Shown: positions 6,750-15,791, counted from the stretch's first letter. The stretch: DNA of 49,014 nucleotides from Clostridia bacterium (GCA_017450965.1 JAFSSQ010000067.1:1-49014); one strand, 5' to 3'. Notes: a model not told the origin generated them from the letters alone. Program-made: numbers and translations.

Positions 6750-8363
6750 ATGAAACGCATTCTCGCCGCCGCTCTTGCCCTGGTCCTTCTGCTGGCTTCT
6801 CTGTCCGGCTGCCGTCCGTCGCCCGGACCGCTGTCCGGCGCGGACCTGTTCGCCGGAAACCCGATCCGCGCGGTTACCTTTTCCTCCGGCCCGGAGGGGG
6901 TGCGGTACGCCTTTTCCGGCGGCGACGCGGAAACGGTCCTCGCCTTTTTCTCCCGGATGGTTTTTGCGCCGGACAGCGGCGTTTCAAACGGGGAAACGGG
7001 CGCGGACTGGCTCGTAACGGTCGATTACGAGGACGGCGGCGCCGACTCCTTTACGATCTCACAGGACTGCGCGCGCCTTTCCAAAAACGACGTTGCGTAC
7101 CGGCTGACCTCGTCTTTTTCTCTCGATCTTTCGCCGCTGCTCGACCCGCCCGAGGAGGTCTCGGAGAGTAAGCAAAGCGTGTTTCTGACCGTTGCGGAAA
7201 CGAAGGAAAGCGCGCAGGCGTTCGGGGAGGACTGCTTTTATGCTTACGACGCCGAGGGGCGTCTTTACCGGGTCCTGTGGACGGATTTTGACAGTCTGGA
7301 GGAAAACGGCTGGGTCGTCGTTTTCTACACCCGCTCCAAAACGCTCTACCGGCTACCCGCGTCCGGCGGATGGGTGCCCTGCCGCGAGATCGCGGCCTCC
7401 GGCGTCAGATCGGCAAAAGAGGAGCCGGCCGCGGAGGAGGAGCCGCTTTTCCGCTACGATAGATACCGGATCAGCGCCGATACGCGGGAGGCCTTGACGG
7501 ACCGCGAATACGACCTTTACTGTAAGACGGTGGACTCGATCCTTGCGCACGACGGCGTTGTAAAGGGGTTTGAGTCGTATGAAGAGTTTGAAAAAGTAAA
7601 GAACGTCTTGTTCCGGGAGTTCATCCCGCTCAGGCATCTGATTCATACCGCGTACACCGCCGACCCGTATTTTTCTTATGAAAACGGCACGGCAACGCTG
7701 TTGTTTCTCGCCGACCGGGAGACCTGCGACCGGCGATACGCGCTCTTTGAAAACGTGATGAACGAGGCGCTCTCGACGATCAAAAAAGGAGACGGCGATT
7801 GGGAACGTCTTGCCAAACTTTATCTTTACGCGGCCGATCACATGACCTACGGGGACCCTCTCCCGGAAGCCTACTGAGAAGAGCAGCCGGAAGTCTACAG
7901 GGAGAGACTCGGCGACGATCTCTACGGCCACATTGTGTATCGGCGCGGCGTGTGCGTGGAGTACGCCCGGTTTTTGAATCTGCTCGCCTGGCAGATCGGG
8001 CTGGACGCAAAATATGCGGAATCGTCGGAGGGCAAACCCTCCGACCATGCGTGGTCTCTGATCCGCGTGGAAGGAGAGTGGTATCATTTCGACCCCTGCT
8101 GGCAGCATGGATCCGCTTCGTTCAGACGGATGACTTACTTTGCCATGAGCACGGCCACCCGGCTTTCCACGCTGGAATACGAGCAGGGCAAGGTGAAGCT
8201 CCATACCGTAAACGATTGGACGTATCAATGGGAGGAACTTCCGGAATGCGGGGCCGATATGGATGGCGGAGAGCGGGTCATCCTCTACGACTGGGTGATC
8301 GACGATTACAAAAAAGCGATGGCAAAAGCCGGGTCGCCCGGTACCCGGATAGGAGAAAAATAG
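6750..8363 (+). pseudogene. Transglutaminase-like lipoprotein interrupted by an in-frame TGA
   Basis: The ATG has a good ribosome binding site and opens with a lipoprotein signal peptide (MKRILAAALALVLLLASLSGC, lipobox LSGC, C21). The frame runs 375 codons to a TGA at 7875-7877, then continues uninterrupted in the same frame to TAG at 8361-8363. The part after the TGA carries the transglutaminase-like catalytic triad: GVCVEYA (C402), DHAW (H433) and WYHFD (D448), counted as if the TGA were one residue. The upstream part alone is a lipoprotein with an unknown domain and no catalytic residues. Full length would be 536 residues. The break is one codon with no frameshift, so a nonsense mutation or a consensus error is likelier than decay. 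Both TGA and TAG serve as normal stops elsewhere in the window, so recoding is unlikely. Confidence 0.8.
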
Positions 8364-8396
8364 CGGACCGCCGCGTCCGGCCGTTTCGGAAAAAGG

Positions 8397-8422
8397 AAAA
8401 CCCACGCGGGAGCGTGGGTTTT
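8397..8422. terminator. Bidirectional terminator between convergent lipoprotein genes
   Basis: AAAACCCACGC (8397-8407) and GCGTGGGTTTT (8412-8422) form a perfect stem with a GGGA loop. It ends both the plus-strand gene stopping at 8363 and the minus-strand gene stopping at 8439. Confidence 0.85.
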
Positions 8423-8438
8423 CTGTCTGTTCGGGTCG

Positions 8439-10550
8439 TCAGCGCCGTCCGCCGAAGCCGCCTGGGCCGCCGGGGCCGCCGCCGAAGCCGCTTCCGCCGG
8501 CGGAGCCGACGGTCGCGGAGCTCTGGGTCCAGGTGAGGACGGCGGAGCCGTCTTTTGCGAGAGAATAACTCCCGTTCAGGACCATCGCGTCCGAGGCGAT
8601 CCACACCGAGGAGTAGGACGCGGGGAGGGTAAAGGAGAGGATGACGCTGCCGGAGGCGTCGGTAAAGGTGTAGCTGCCGGCGGAGAAGGAGGTGCCGCTT
8701 GAGATATAGGTGTTGACCGAGCCGCTCTTCGGCGTTTCGCAGATCCCGCCGAAGGCGAGGATCGTGCCGCCCGTTACGCTGACGGTCCCGTCCGCGTCGA
8801 CCGAGCCGGCTACCCCGCCGTTCGAGGCGCCGCCGCGGACCAGCGCGATCCCGCCGGACATCGTGAAGTTCCCGTTGGAGTCGATCGCGTCGGTATCGCC
8901 GGAGGGGGTCGTGACCTCCAGATACCCGCCGGTGATATTGATCAGCGGGGTCTTGCTGCCCTTGCAGGCGTTGAGCCCGTCGTCCTTACCGTAGACGGAT
9001 ACCGTTCCCCCGGCGATCGTGATGACGTTGCCCTCCAGCCCTTCGTGCGCCTCGGCGACCGTCACCTCGCCGCCGGAGATCGTGAGCTCGCCGTCCGCGT
9101 GCATCCCGTCGTCCGCAGAGGTCACGGTGATCCTGCCGCCCGTCACGGTGATGCAGCCGGTGGATTTTTTCCCGTTTTCCAGCTCTTCGCCGGCGTTGGC
9201 GTGCAGCCCGTCGTCCATTGCGTAAACGGAGACCGTCCCCGCGCTCACGGTGATGTCGTTTTGCGCTTTGATCCCTTTGGAGGAGTAGGTCGTTTTCTCC
9301 GAGCCGGAGCCGGAGGAGAGCTGCACCCAGTCTCCGCTGATCTTCGACAAGGAGACCGAGGTGATCAGATAGCCGTTCATCGCGGTATTGACCGTCTCCC
9401 CGCCGGTCGCCGCGGTGTAGTTGGAGCCGTCCGGCGCCGTGCCGGAGGGGAGGATATTGAAGAGAACGTTCTGGTATCCCGCGGGCGCCTTGACGAGCAG
9501 TCCGTAGTAGGAGGTCCGGCCGCTGCGGATCATCGTGCTGTAAACGCAGCGGACCCACGTTCCGTCGCTTTCCTCATTGTAGAAGTAGGCGTAAAAGTCC
9601 TTCGAGGTCGAGTAGACGCTGCTCGGGACGATCAGGTAGAGATCGGACGCGGCCTCGGCGGCGTTCACTTTGTCGGAGTAGGAGGCGGTGTAGATCCCGA
9701 GCTTGCAGGCCCCCTCGTCCTCGCTTATCACCACGTCGTATGCGGCGCTGATGCCGTCCTGCGCGGCGTAGATATCGGTCTGCCCGCCGCAGAAGGTGAC
9801 GGTCCCGCGCTGTTTTCCCTTGGAGGAGACGTCGCTGTTCGAGGTCTTCACCCCATCGGAGGCGGTGGAGATCAGGATCAGCGTGCCGGACTTCACCGTC
9901 ACGGAGTCGTTGCCTTTGAGGGCGTTGCCGGGAGCGGTTACTTTCAGCGTAACGTTTTTGATCGTAAGATCGTCCTTGGATTTGATCCCGTTGTCGTAGC
10001 TGCTTTCCACGATCAGCGTCCCCTTGCCGGAGATCTTGAGATCGCAGGCGGCCCAGATCGCGCCGTCGTCGTTTTCCTCGTCTTCCGCGGCGGCCGCCGC
10101 GCCGCCCGTCCGCTTGTCGGAGACGGTGTTGTAGGTGTTTTCCTCGGCGCTGACCGTGACTTCCGCCGCGCTGACGGCGCGGATGGGCGCTCCGTCGGAG
10201 GAGGAGACGGCGGCGTTTTTGAGGATCAGCTTCACCTCGTCCTCCTCGCCGGCGAGGACGACGATCTGACCGTCGAGCGCGCCGGAGAGGGTGTACTCGC
10301 CCGCGCTTTTGATCGTATAGACGTTTCCGCTTTGTTCAAAAACGGCGGAAACGTCGCCGGCTTTGAGAGAAAAGGTGCCGGTCGCTTCCTTTTTTTCGTC
10401 GGCAAAGTCCTAGATCAGCGCGGCGCTTTCGACGGGAGAGGAGGTGCTTTCGCTTTCTCCCGGCGTTCCGGAGATCGCGCAGGAGGAGAAGAGCAGCGCC
10501 GCCGAGAGGAGGAGGGCCCCCCCGATCCTCGGGATGATACGTTTTTTCAT
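8439..10550 (-). pseudogene. Cthe_2159-like carbohydrate-binding lipoprotein interrupted by an in-frame TAG
   Basis: The ATG at 10548-10550 has AAAGGAG upstream and starts a lipoprotein signal peptide with lipobox LFSSC (C24). Codon 47 is TAG (10410-10412), after which the same frame stays open for 656 codons (DFADEKKEATGTFSLKAG and on) to TGA at 8439-8441. The body is a repetitive beta-helix-like sequence of the Cthe_2159 / carbohydrate-binding family, with many GG-V-T-V turns (TGGRITVTSADDGMHADG, SGGEVTVAEAHEGLEGN, TGGTILAFGG). The tail is a low-complexity GFGGGPGGPGGFGG stretch. Family members are secreted polysaccharide-binding proteins. TAG here could derive from CAG (Gln) by one transition. 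A GTG at 10233-10235 could start a shorter protein, but it would lack an export signal. Confidence 0.8.
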
Positions 10551-10663
10551 GGCAGGTCTCCTTTCTGTTGTTCTTCGCCTCTTATTGTACCGCGCAAACT
10601 GAAAAAAAACTGAAAAAAAGAAAAGTTTTCTTTCTGCGTTTTCGTCGGGGAGAAAAAACAAAG

Positions 10664-10695
10664 GGAAAACGCGCCGGCGGACCGGCGCGTTTTCC
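10664..10695 (-). terminator. Terminator after the small 80-residue gene
   Basis: GGAAAACGCGCCGG (10664-10677) pairs perfectly with CCGGCGCGTTTTCC (10682-10695) around a 4-nt loop. On the minus strand it is followed by CTTTGTTTTTTC. It lies 13 bases after the stop of the 10708 gene and separates it from the lipoprotein gene downstream. Confidence 0.8.
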
Positions 10696-10707
10696 TTTCG
10701 GGCGGCG

Positions 10708-10950
10708 TTACGTCGCCGCGCCGCGCTCGGCGAGCAGCTTTTCCGCCGCCGCTTTGGAGAGCGCTTTGATCTTCTCCTCCGGGTGCTTGGAGGACTTGCC
10801 GCCGTTGCAGTAGAGGAAGTAGCGCCCGTCCTCCGTCCGGCAGACCGTCTCCTCGTAGCCGGCGGGATCGCCGAAGCGTCCGTGCGTCTCTTTGTGGAGG
10901 ACGCACGCGCTCGCGGTATCGTACTGCGCTTTTCCGATCGTTCGTTTCAT
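10708..10950 (-). CDS. Small conserved-looking hypothetical protein (80 aa)
   Basis: Not recognised with confidence. The frame has AAAGGAG before its ATG, a TAA stop and its own terminator, so it looks like a real gene. The sequence starts MKRTIGKAQYDTASACVL and contains YEETVCRTEDGRYFLYCNGG, then a lysine-rich helix (SKAAAEKLLAER). This resembles a family of short Clostridia proteins often found on plasmids and integrative elements, which share the pattern K-x-Y-x-T, ETLYR, GEYFLYGEGG (recalled family pattern, not searched). It has no signal peptide or membrane segment. No promoter of good quality was seen upstream; the gap to 11024 is short. Confidence 0.7.
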   Translation of the reverse strand: MKRTIGKAQYDTASACVLHKETHGRFGDPAGYEETVCRTEDGRYFLYCNGGKSSKHPEEKIKALSKAAAEKLLAERGAAT

Positions 10951-11023
10951 ACGGGATCTCCTTTCTGTGTTTTAGAGATTGTCTCCCCGGATCGGCGGTT
11001 TTATACGCCCGCCGCGTTTTTTC

Positions 11024-11052
11024 TTTACAAACAGGAAAAACTCTGGTATACT
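11024..11052 (+). promoter_or_regulatory. Sigma-A promoter of the TPR gene
   Basis: TTTACA (11024-11029), a 17-base spacer and TATACT (11047-11052). The predicted start near 11059 gives a leader of about 23 nt that includes GGAGGG before the ATG at 11082. Confidence 0.75.
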
Positions 11053-11081
11053 GATCTTACGAAGCGATACGGAGGGATGGT

Positions 11082-11888
11082 ATGGACGAAATACTCAGCA
11101 AATGCGAGACCTGCTCCAAGGAGCCGACCGATACGATCAACGTGGCGCGGTTTGCGGACAAGATCGCGTCCTGCTACGCGCGGGGCGATCTCGCCTCCGC
11201 CGAAAAACAGCTTTCCTTCTGGGACGCGGAGGCGCGCTCGCTCGGCGACGGGCGGGGGCTGCTCTCCGTTCTCAACGAAAAGGTCGGCGTTTATCGTCAT
11301 CTTCATAAAAAAGAGGAAGGGATCGCCGTTTCCCGCGAGGCGGCGGCGCTGGTCGATACGCTCGGGGTGGGGGATACCGTTTCCGCCGCCACCGTCTTCG
11401 TCAACTGCGCCACGACCCTCAAGGCCTTCGGGCTTCCCGGGGAGGCGCTGCCGCTTTACGGGCGGGCGCGGACGGTCTACGAGAGGGAGGCGGGGACCGA
11501 TCCCTATCTGCTTTCCTCCCTTTATAACAATATGGCGACCACGCTGACCGATCTCGGGGATCTCCCCGCCGCGGAGGAAAACTATTTGCGCGCGATCGCG
11601 CTGCTCACAGAGCAGGGCGGTTACGACGGGGAGGTGGGGATCAGCTACGTGAACCTCGCGTTCCTCTATGATAAAATGGAAAAAAGCGCCGAGGAATGTC
11701 TCGACGCGCTGGAAGCGGGCTGGGAATACCTGAACTCCAAAAAGATCAAACAAAACGGCGCCTACGCCCGGATCTGCGAAAACTGCGCCTCCGCCTTTAC
11801 CGCTTTCGGCCTGCCGGAGCGGGAGCGGGAGCTGCGCGAACGCGCCAAAAAGCTCTACGAAGCGGAGCGCCGCGGTCAGGAAAGATAA
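11082..11888 (+). CDS. Tetratricopeptide-repeat protein
   Basis: A 268-residue all-helical protein without signal peptide or membrane segment. TPR-like helix pairs can be followed through the middle: ARGDLASAEKQLSFWDAEA, then KEEGIAVSREAAALVDTLG, GLPGEALPLYGRARTVYERE, SSLYNNMATTLTDLGDLPAA, and AAEENYLRAIALL. The N-terminus has a cysteine pair (KCETCSKE). TPR proteins are protein-protein adaptors and no enzymatic residues are visible. It has its own promoter and a GGAGGG ribosome binding site. Its 3' end overlaps the 3' end of convergent birA by 13 bases, and no terminator was seen between them. Confidence 0.85.
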   Translation: MDEILSKCETCSKEPTDTINVARFADKIASCYARGDLASAEKQLSFWDAEARSLGDGRGLLSVLNEKVGVYRHLHKKEEGIAVSREAAALVDTLGVGDTVSAATVFVNCATTLKAFGLPGEALPLYGRARTVYEREAGTDPYLLSSLYNNMATTLTDLGDLPAAEENYLRAIALLTEQGGYDGEVGISYVNLAFLYDKMEKSAEECLDALEAGWEYLNSKKIKQNGAYARICENCASAFTAFGLPERERELRERAKKLYEAERRGQER

Positions 11889-12673
11889 CCCTCTTTTCCC
11901 CGCACGGAAGCCTCGCCGGAAAAGACGCGGCGCAGAACGCCGTCCTCCCCCCGCACGGTAAGGGAGAAGTCCGGCTCCAGCCGCAGCGCCGTCGCGAGGT
12001 AGGTTTCCTCCCCGCGGCACACGACCACCTCCCGCCCGAGCGTGACGCAGGCGGTTTCATATTCTGAAAATACGGAAGGATCCTCTCCGGCAAAGACCCG
12101 GTCAAGCTCGCCGATCAGCGCGGCGGCAAGACGGGCGCGCGGAGGGGATTTTTTCGTTTCGGAAAAGAGGGAGCCCGCCGTCTTTCGCAGCTCGGCGGGG
12201 AAGTCCGCTTCCGTTTCGGCGACGTTCAACCCGATCCCGACGATCACGGAGGAAAGGGCGCCCTCCCGCACGGTCCCCTCGGCGAGGATCCCGCCGATCT
12301 TTTTCTCTCCGATCACGAGGTCGTTGACCCATTTGATCCCGCATTCGATCCCGCATACCGAGCGGATCGCGCGGCGCGCCGCCACGGCGGCGGAGGCGGT
12401 GATCCGGCCGGCGTCCGCCGGCGCGTCCGGGCGGAGAAGATAGGAAAGATAGATCCCCATCCCCGCGGGGGAGACAAAGGAGCGCCCCCGCCGTCCGCGC
12501 CCCGCCGTCTGCCGGTCGGCGACGAGACAGGTCCCCGCCGGGGCGTCCTCCATCGCGGAAAGGACGGTGTTGGTGGAGGAGACCGTATCGTAACAGAAGA
12601 CCCGTTCGGCGCGTTCCCGCGGGAGGAGCGAGCGGACGGTCTTTTCATCCAAAGGAGAGAAAGAAGGTTTCAT
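11876..12673 (-). CDS. birA: Biotin--[acetyl-CoA-carboxylase] ligase
   Basis: A 265-residue biotin protein ligase that activates biotin as biotinyl-AMP and joins it to a lysine of biotin carboxyl carrier proteins. It shows the ATP/biotin loop GRGRRGR (58-64), KWVND (114-118) with the catalytic lysine K114, KKIGGIL (124-130) and IGLNV (147-151), followed by the SH3-like C-terminal domain. The N-terminal helix-turn-helix of regulatory BirA proteins is absent, so this is a ligase without DNA-binding function (class I). It lies 6 bases after vanY-like 12680 on the same strand, with a GAGGT site inside the end of that gene, so the two are cotranscribed. Confidence 0.93.
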   Translation of the reverse strand: MKPSFSPLDEKTVRSLLPRERAERVFCYDTVSSTNTVLSAMEDAPAGTCLVADRQTAGRGRRGRSFVSPAGMGIYLSYLLRPDAPADAGRITASAAVAARRAIRSVCGIECGIKWVNDLVIGEKKIGGILAEGTVREGALSSVIVGIGLNVAETEADFPAELRKTAGSLFSETKKSPPRARLAAALIGELDRVFAGEDPSVFSEYETACVTLGREVVVCRGEETYLATALRLEPDFSLTVRGEDGVLRRVFSGEASVRGKEGYLS

Positions 12674-12679
12674 ATTTTA

Positions 12680-13540
12680 CTACCTCACGGTCAAAAACCA
12701 GTTTCCCGTCCCGTCGGGGGAGAGGAGGACGGAGGAGACGTTTTCCGGCAGGGAAAAGACGGGACCTTCCTGCCGGGAAAGGAGATAATCTCCGTAGCCG
12801 TACCACGCGCCGATCTCAAAAAAAACGAGGTATTCCTCGAGCGAAAGGGCGTTTTCCTCCATGATTTCGGCGTGCGGAGCGCCGACGTAGCGGAAATGCC
12901 ACGGCTCGTAGGCGATACCGGTGATCGCGGTCTTGTCCGCCGGATAGCGGACGGTCAGCCCGTAGCGGGCGCAGTTTGCGTTGGCGTAACGCCCGGCGGC
13001 GGTTTTGAGGAAGGAATAGCCGCCGTATCCCCGGACGCAGAGGTCGAGCGCCAGTCCCGCCTGATGCTCGCTCGCCCCCACCGAGGCGGCAAGCTCGCCC
13101 GCTTCCCCGATCGTCGCGCGCTGTTCGTCTTCCGTCCGGTAAGCGGCGGTCACGAGCAGCTTTTCCCCGCACTCCGCCAGCGCGTCGGCGGCGAGCGCGG
13201 CGTAAGCGGCAAGCGTTTCTTTCGTCGCCCGGACGCCGCTGTCCCCGTACTCTTCAAGAGCGGGGACAAAGTCTTTTGGCAGCGGGTGCGCGGGGTCGAT
13301 CAGCATCAGATCGTATCGGAGAGCCGCCTCCGGCAAGGCGAGAAGCGATTCAAGGGAAAGACTCCGGCAGACGGGATCGGTTTGCTCCGGCGTCCTCCCG
13401 TGGGAGACCGCGCGCGCGAGCCCGTGGATCAGCCGGAAGCGCACGTCCCCGCGCAGGGCGAGCGCTCCTCCGACGACTGCCAGAAGGGAGAGACAGCAGA
13501 CAAGTAGGGCGATCCGTCCGGTTTTGCGTTTTCTTTTCAT
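12680..13540 (-). CDS. VanY-type D-alanyl-D-alanine carboxypeptidase (peptidase M15)
   Basis: A 286-residue membrane-anchored zinc peptidase. The N-terminus is KRKRK followed by one hydrophobic helix (about 9-29), an uncleaved anchor or signal. The M15 core has SEHQAGLALD (157-166), supplying zinc ligands H159 and D166, and EPWHFRYVG (212-220), supplying catalytic E212 and zinc ligand H215. These enzymes trim the terminal D-Ala from peptidoglycan stem peptides outside the membrane. The ATG chosen begins the basic-hydrophobic signal. A 53-residue upstream extension is possible but has no signal-like sequence. No vanS/R/H/A/X neighbours are present, so a general cell-wall role is more likely than glycopeptide resistance. 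It is followed directly by birA. Confidence 0.9.
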   Translation of the reverse strand: MKRKRKTGRIALLVCCLSLLAVVGGALALRGDVRFRLIHGLARAVSHGRTPEQTDPVCRSLSLESLLALPEAALRYDLMLIDPAHPLPKDFVPALEEYGDSGVRATKETLAAYAALAADALAECGEKLLVTAAYRTEDEQRATIGEAGELAASVGASEHQAGLALDLCVRGYGGYSFLKTAAGRYANANCARYGLTVRYPADKTAITGIAYEPWHFRYVGAPHAEIMEENALSLEEYLVFFEIGAWYGYGDYLLSRQEGPVFSLPENVSSVLLSPDGTGNWFLTVR

Positions 13541-13724
13541 CTTTTTTCCCTTCCGCCTCCGCTTTGCTCTTTCTATTTTACCGCGTTTTGCCGGAAAAAG
13601 AAAGAGGCAATCCGTGAAAAGCGGGATTTTTTTGCCTTTTCTTCCGCTCCGGGAAGGAAAAGGCACTCTGTTTATGCTGACAGTTTTTTCCGCCCGCAAA
13701 CCAGTCTCGTTTGTTGATTTTCAC

Positions 13725-13753
13725 TTGACAAATCGCTCTCTTTGTGGTACTCT
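13725..13753 (+). promoter_or_regulatory. Promoter of the polysaccharide locus, in the divergent vanY/pglE gap
   Basis: TTGACA (13725-13730) is perfect, the spacer is 17 bases, and TACTCT (13748-13753) is a weak -10. An AT run (TATATATATAAAAATAT) follows at 13763. A leader of about 80 nt runs to GGAGG at 13824-13828. The rest of the 300-base gap (13541-13839) holds an imperfect hairpin (13634-13645 with 13652-13664, one bulge) and a minus-strand TAAAAT (13575-13580) that could serve vanY, although its -35 is poor. Nothing else was seen in the gap. Confidence 0.6.
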
Positions 13754-13839
13754 TACTACAAGTATATATATAAAAATATCAAAATGCTTTTTGCGCTCCC
13801 TTTCAGTATAACGAATTTTGCCCGGAGGATAACTTGGAA

Positions 13840-15135
13840 ATGCGCAGTCTTTCATCCGATCCCGCTCTGCCGGAGATCCTGCCCTTTGAGAATAAAATAT
13901 GGCTTTCCAGCCCCACCATGCACGGAGACGAGGAAAAGTGGGTTGACGACGCGATCCGTACCAACTGGGTCAGTACGGTCGGCGAAAATATCCGCGTTGC
14001 CGAGGAAACGACGGCAAAAAAAGTCGGCAGGAAGTACGCGGTGGGGCTTTCCTGCGGCACGGCGGCGCTGCATCTGGCGATCCGCCTGTGCGGCGTCAAG
14101 CTCTACGGAATGCCGAAGCCCGGGCACGGAAGCCTGGAGGGGAAACGCGCGTTCTGCTCCGATATGACCTTCGACGCCACGGTGAACCCCGTCGCTTACG
14201 AGGGCGGCGAGGCGGTCTTCATCGATACCGAGCGCGATACCTGGAATATGGATCCCGAGGCGCTGGAAAAAGCGTTTGAGCTCTACCCGGACGTCCGGCT
14301 GATCGTGGTGGCTCACCTTTACGGGACGCCCGGAAAATGCGACGAGCTCCGCCGGATCGCCGACCGGCACGGCGCGCTGATCGTGGAGGACGCCGCGGAG
14401 AGCTTCGGCGCGACCTATCACGGCGCGCAGACCGGCTCCTTCGGCGACGTTTCGATCCTCTCCTTCAACGGGAACAAGATCATCACGGGCTCCGCCGGCG
14501 GGATGCTGCTGACGGACAGCCGGGAGGACGCCGACAGGGTCCGCAAATGGAGCACGCAGAGCCGGGAGGCCGCCGCGTGGTACCAGCACGAGGAGCTCGG
14601 CTACAACTACCGTATGAGCAATATCATCGCGGGCATCGTGCGCGGACAGCTTCCGCATCTGGAGGAGCATATCGCGCAGAAAAAGGCGATCTATCTGCGC
14701 TACCGGGAGGGGCTGCGCGATCTTCCGGTCGCGATGAACCCCTGCGACGCGCAGACCGAGCCGAACTTCTGGCTCTCCTGCCTCCTCATCAACGAAGACG
14801 CCATGTGCCGCCAGGTGCGCGGCGACAAGGACGCGCTTTATCTCAGCGAGCCGGGCCGCTCCTGCCCGACGGAGATCCTCGAAACGCTGGCGGCGTACAA
14901 CGCCGAGGGCCGTCCGCTCTGGAAGCCGATGCATCTCCAGCCGATCTACCGTGCGCACCCCTTCGTCACGCGCGAGGGCGAGGGCCGCGGACGGAGCAAC
15001 GCCTACATCGCGGGAACGGGGATCGATACCGGCGCCGATCTGTTTGCGAGAGGGCTGTGCCTCCCGAGCGACAACAAGATGACGGCGGAACAGCAGAACA
15101 TCGTAATCGAGATCATACATAGGTGCTTTGCATGA
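13840..15135 (+). CDS. pglE: DegT/DnrJ/EryC1/StrS aminotransferase, PglE-like
   Basis: A 431-residue PLP-dependent sugar aminotransferase. The DegT-family pattern is clear: SCGTAALHLAI (71-81), VVAHLYGTPGKCDEL (156-170), VEDAAESFGATY (182-193), and SFNGNKIIT (208-216) with the PLP lysine K213. It is followed by pglC- and pglD-like genes, the classic set for UDP-N,N'-diacetylbacillosamine-type sugars, so it probably aminates the 4-keto group of a UDP-4-keto-6-deoxy-GlcNAc. The matching retaining 4,6-dehydratase (PglF) is not in the window. GGAGG lies upstream. ATG 13840 is chosen, but TTG 13834 fits the spacing equally well. It is the first gene of the polysaccharide operon and overlaps the next by 4 bases. 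Confidence 0.88.
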   Translation: MRSLSSDPALPEILPFENKIWLSSPTMHGDEEKWVDDAIRTNWVSTVGENIRVAEETTAKKVGRKYAVGLSCGTAALHLAIRLCGVKLYGMPKPGHGSLEGKRAFCSDMTFDATVNPVAYEGGEAVFIDTERDTWNMDPEALEKAFELYPDVRLIVVAHLYGTPGKCDELRRIADRHGALIVEDAAESFGATYHGAQTGSFGDVSILSFNGNKIITGSAGGMLLTDSREDADRVRKWSTQSREAAAWYQHEELGYNYRMSNIIAGIVRGQLPHLEEHIAQKKAIYLRYREGLRDLPVAMNPCDAQTEPNFWLSCLLINEDAMCRQVRGDKDALYLSEPGRSCPTEILETLAAYNAEGRPLWKPMHLQPIYRAHPFVTREGEGRGRSNAYIAGTGIDTGADLFARGLCLPSDNKMTAEQQNIVIEIIHRCFA

Positions 15136-15791
15136 ACAAAACCCTCGGGACGCATAAGCCGTACGGCCCTTACGAGAGGATCGTGAAACGGCCGCTGGAT
15201 TTTATTCTTGCGCTGCTGGCGCTGATCGTTCTCTCTCCGCTTTTCCTGATTTTGATCATAGCCGGCGCGATCGCCATGAAAGGCAATCCGTTCTTTACCC
15301 AGCTTCGCCCGGGAAAGATCGGGAAAGACGGCAAGGAAAAGATTTTCAAACTGATCAAGTTCCGCACGATGTCAAACGCGAAAGATAAGGGCGGAAATCT
15401 TCTGCCGGATGAAAAGCGGCTCAACCGTTACGGCCGCATCCTGCGCGCCTCATCCGCGGACGAGCTGCCGGAATTGTTGAATATCATCCGGGGCGATATG
15501 TCCGTCGTCGGTCCGCGGCCTCTGCTGGTGCAGTATCTGGAACGTTACAATGCGCATCAGGCCAGACGCCACGAGGTCCGTCCCGGATTTACCGGATTGG
15601 CTCAGGTCCACGGACGGAACGCGATCTCATGGGAAGAAAAGTTCGATTGGGACGTGCGATATGTTGACCGGATTACCTTTGCGGGGGATCTGAAGATACT
15701 TTTTGAGACGATCCGGACCGTGGTCCGGCGCGACGGGATCAGCGGAGAAGGGTCTGCCACAATGATAGAGTTTATGGGGAGCGGCAAATGA
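15132..15791 (+). CDS. pglC: Initiating undecaprenyl-phosphate sugar-1-phosphate transferase, PglC-like
   Basis: A 219-residue small monotopic phosphoglycosyl transferase (bacterial sugar transferase family). After KRPLDF comes one re-entrant hydrophobic helix (about 24-50), then the family core KIFKLIKFRTM, SADELPELLNIIRGDMSVVG with the catalytic Asp-Glu pair, VGPRPLL, and RPGFTGLAQVHGRN. It moves a phospho-amino-sugar from UDP to undecaprenyl phosphate on the inner membrane face and so starts the repeat unit. The short form without extra membrane spans is the PglC/WcaJ-core type used for bacillosamine-like sugars. Its ATG overlaps the TGA of the aminotransferase (ATGA). A GTG nine bases earlier is possible but less likely. 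Confidence 0.92.
   Translation: MNKTLGTHKPYGPYERIVKRPLDFILALLALIVLSPLFLILIIAGAIAMKGNPFFTQLRPGKIGKDGKEKIFKLIKFRTMSNAKDKGGNLLPDEKRLNRYGRILRASSADELPELLNIIRGDMSVVGPRPLLVQYLERYNAHQARRHEVRPGFTGLAQVHGRNAISWEEKFDWDVRYVDRITFAGDLKILFETIRTVVRRDGISGEGSATMIEFMGSGK

Noticed and set aside
7875..10412. Alternative genetic code or stop-codon recoding to explain the TGA and TAG inside two lipoprotein genes
   Set aside because: TGA ends many intact genes here (SDR, VUT, nrnA, rbfA, capE neighbours) and TAG ends others (vanY-like, 23-28 kb GT genes, capG, rmlD), so both codons work as stops. No SECIS-like element was recognised after the TGA.
12680..13540. Glycopeptide-resistance gene vanY
   Set aside because: The zinc-peptidase motifs fit the VanY family, but there are no vanRS, vanHAX or related genes; a chromosomal wall-trimming carboxypeptidase is the simpler reading.
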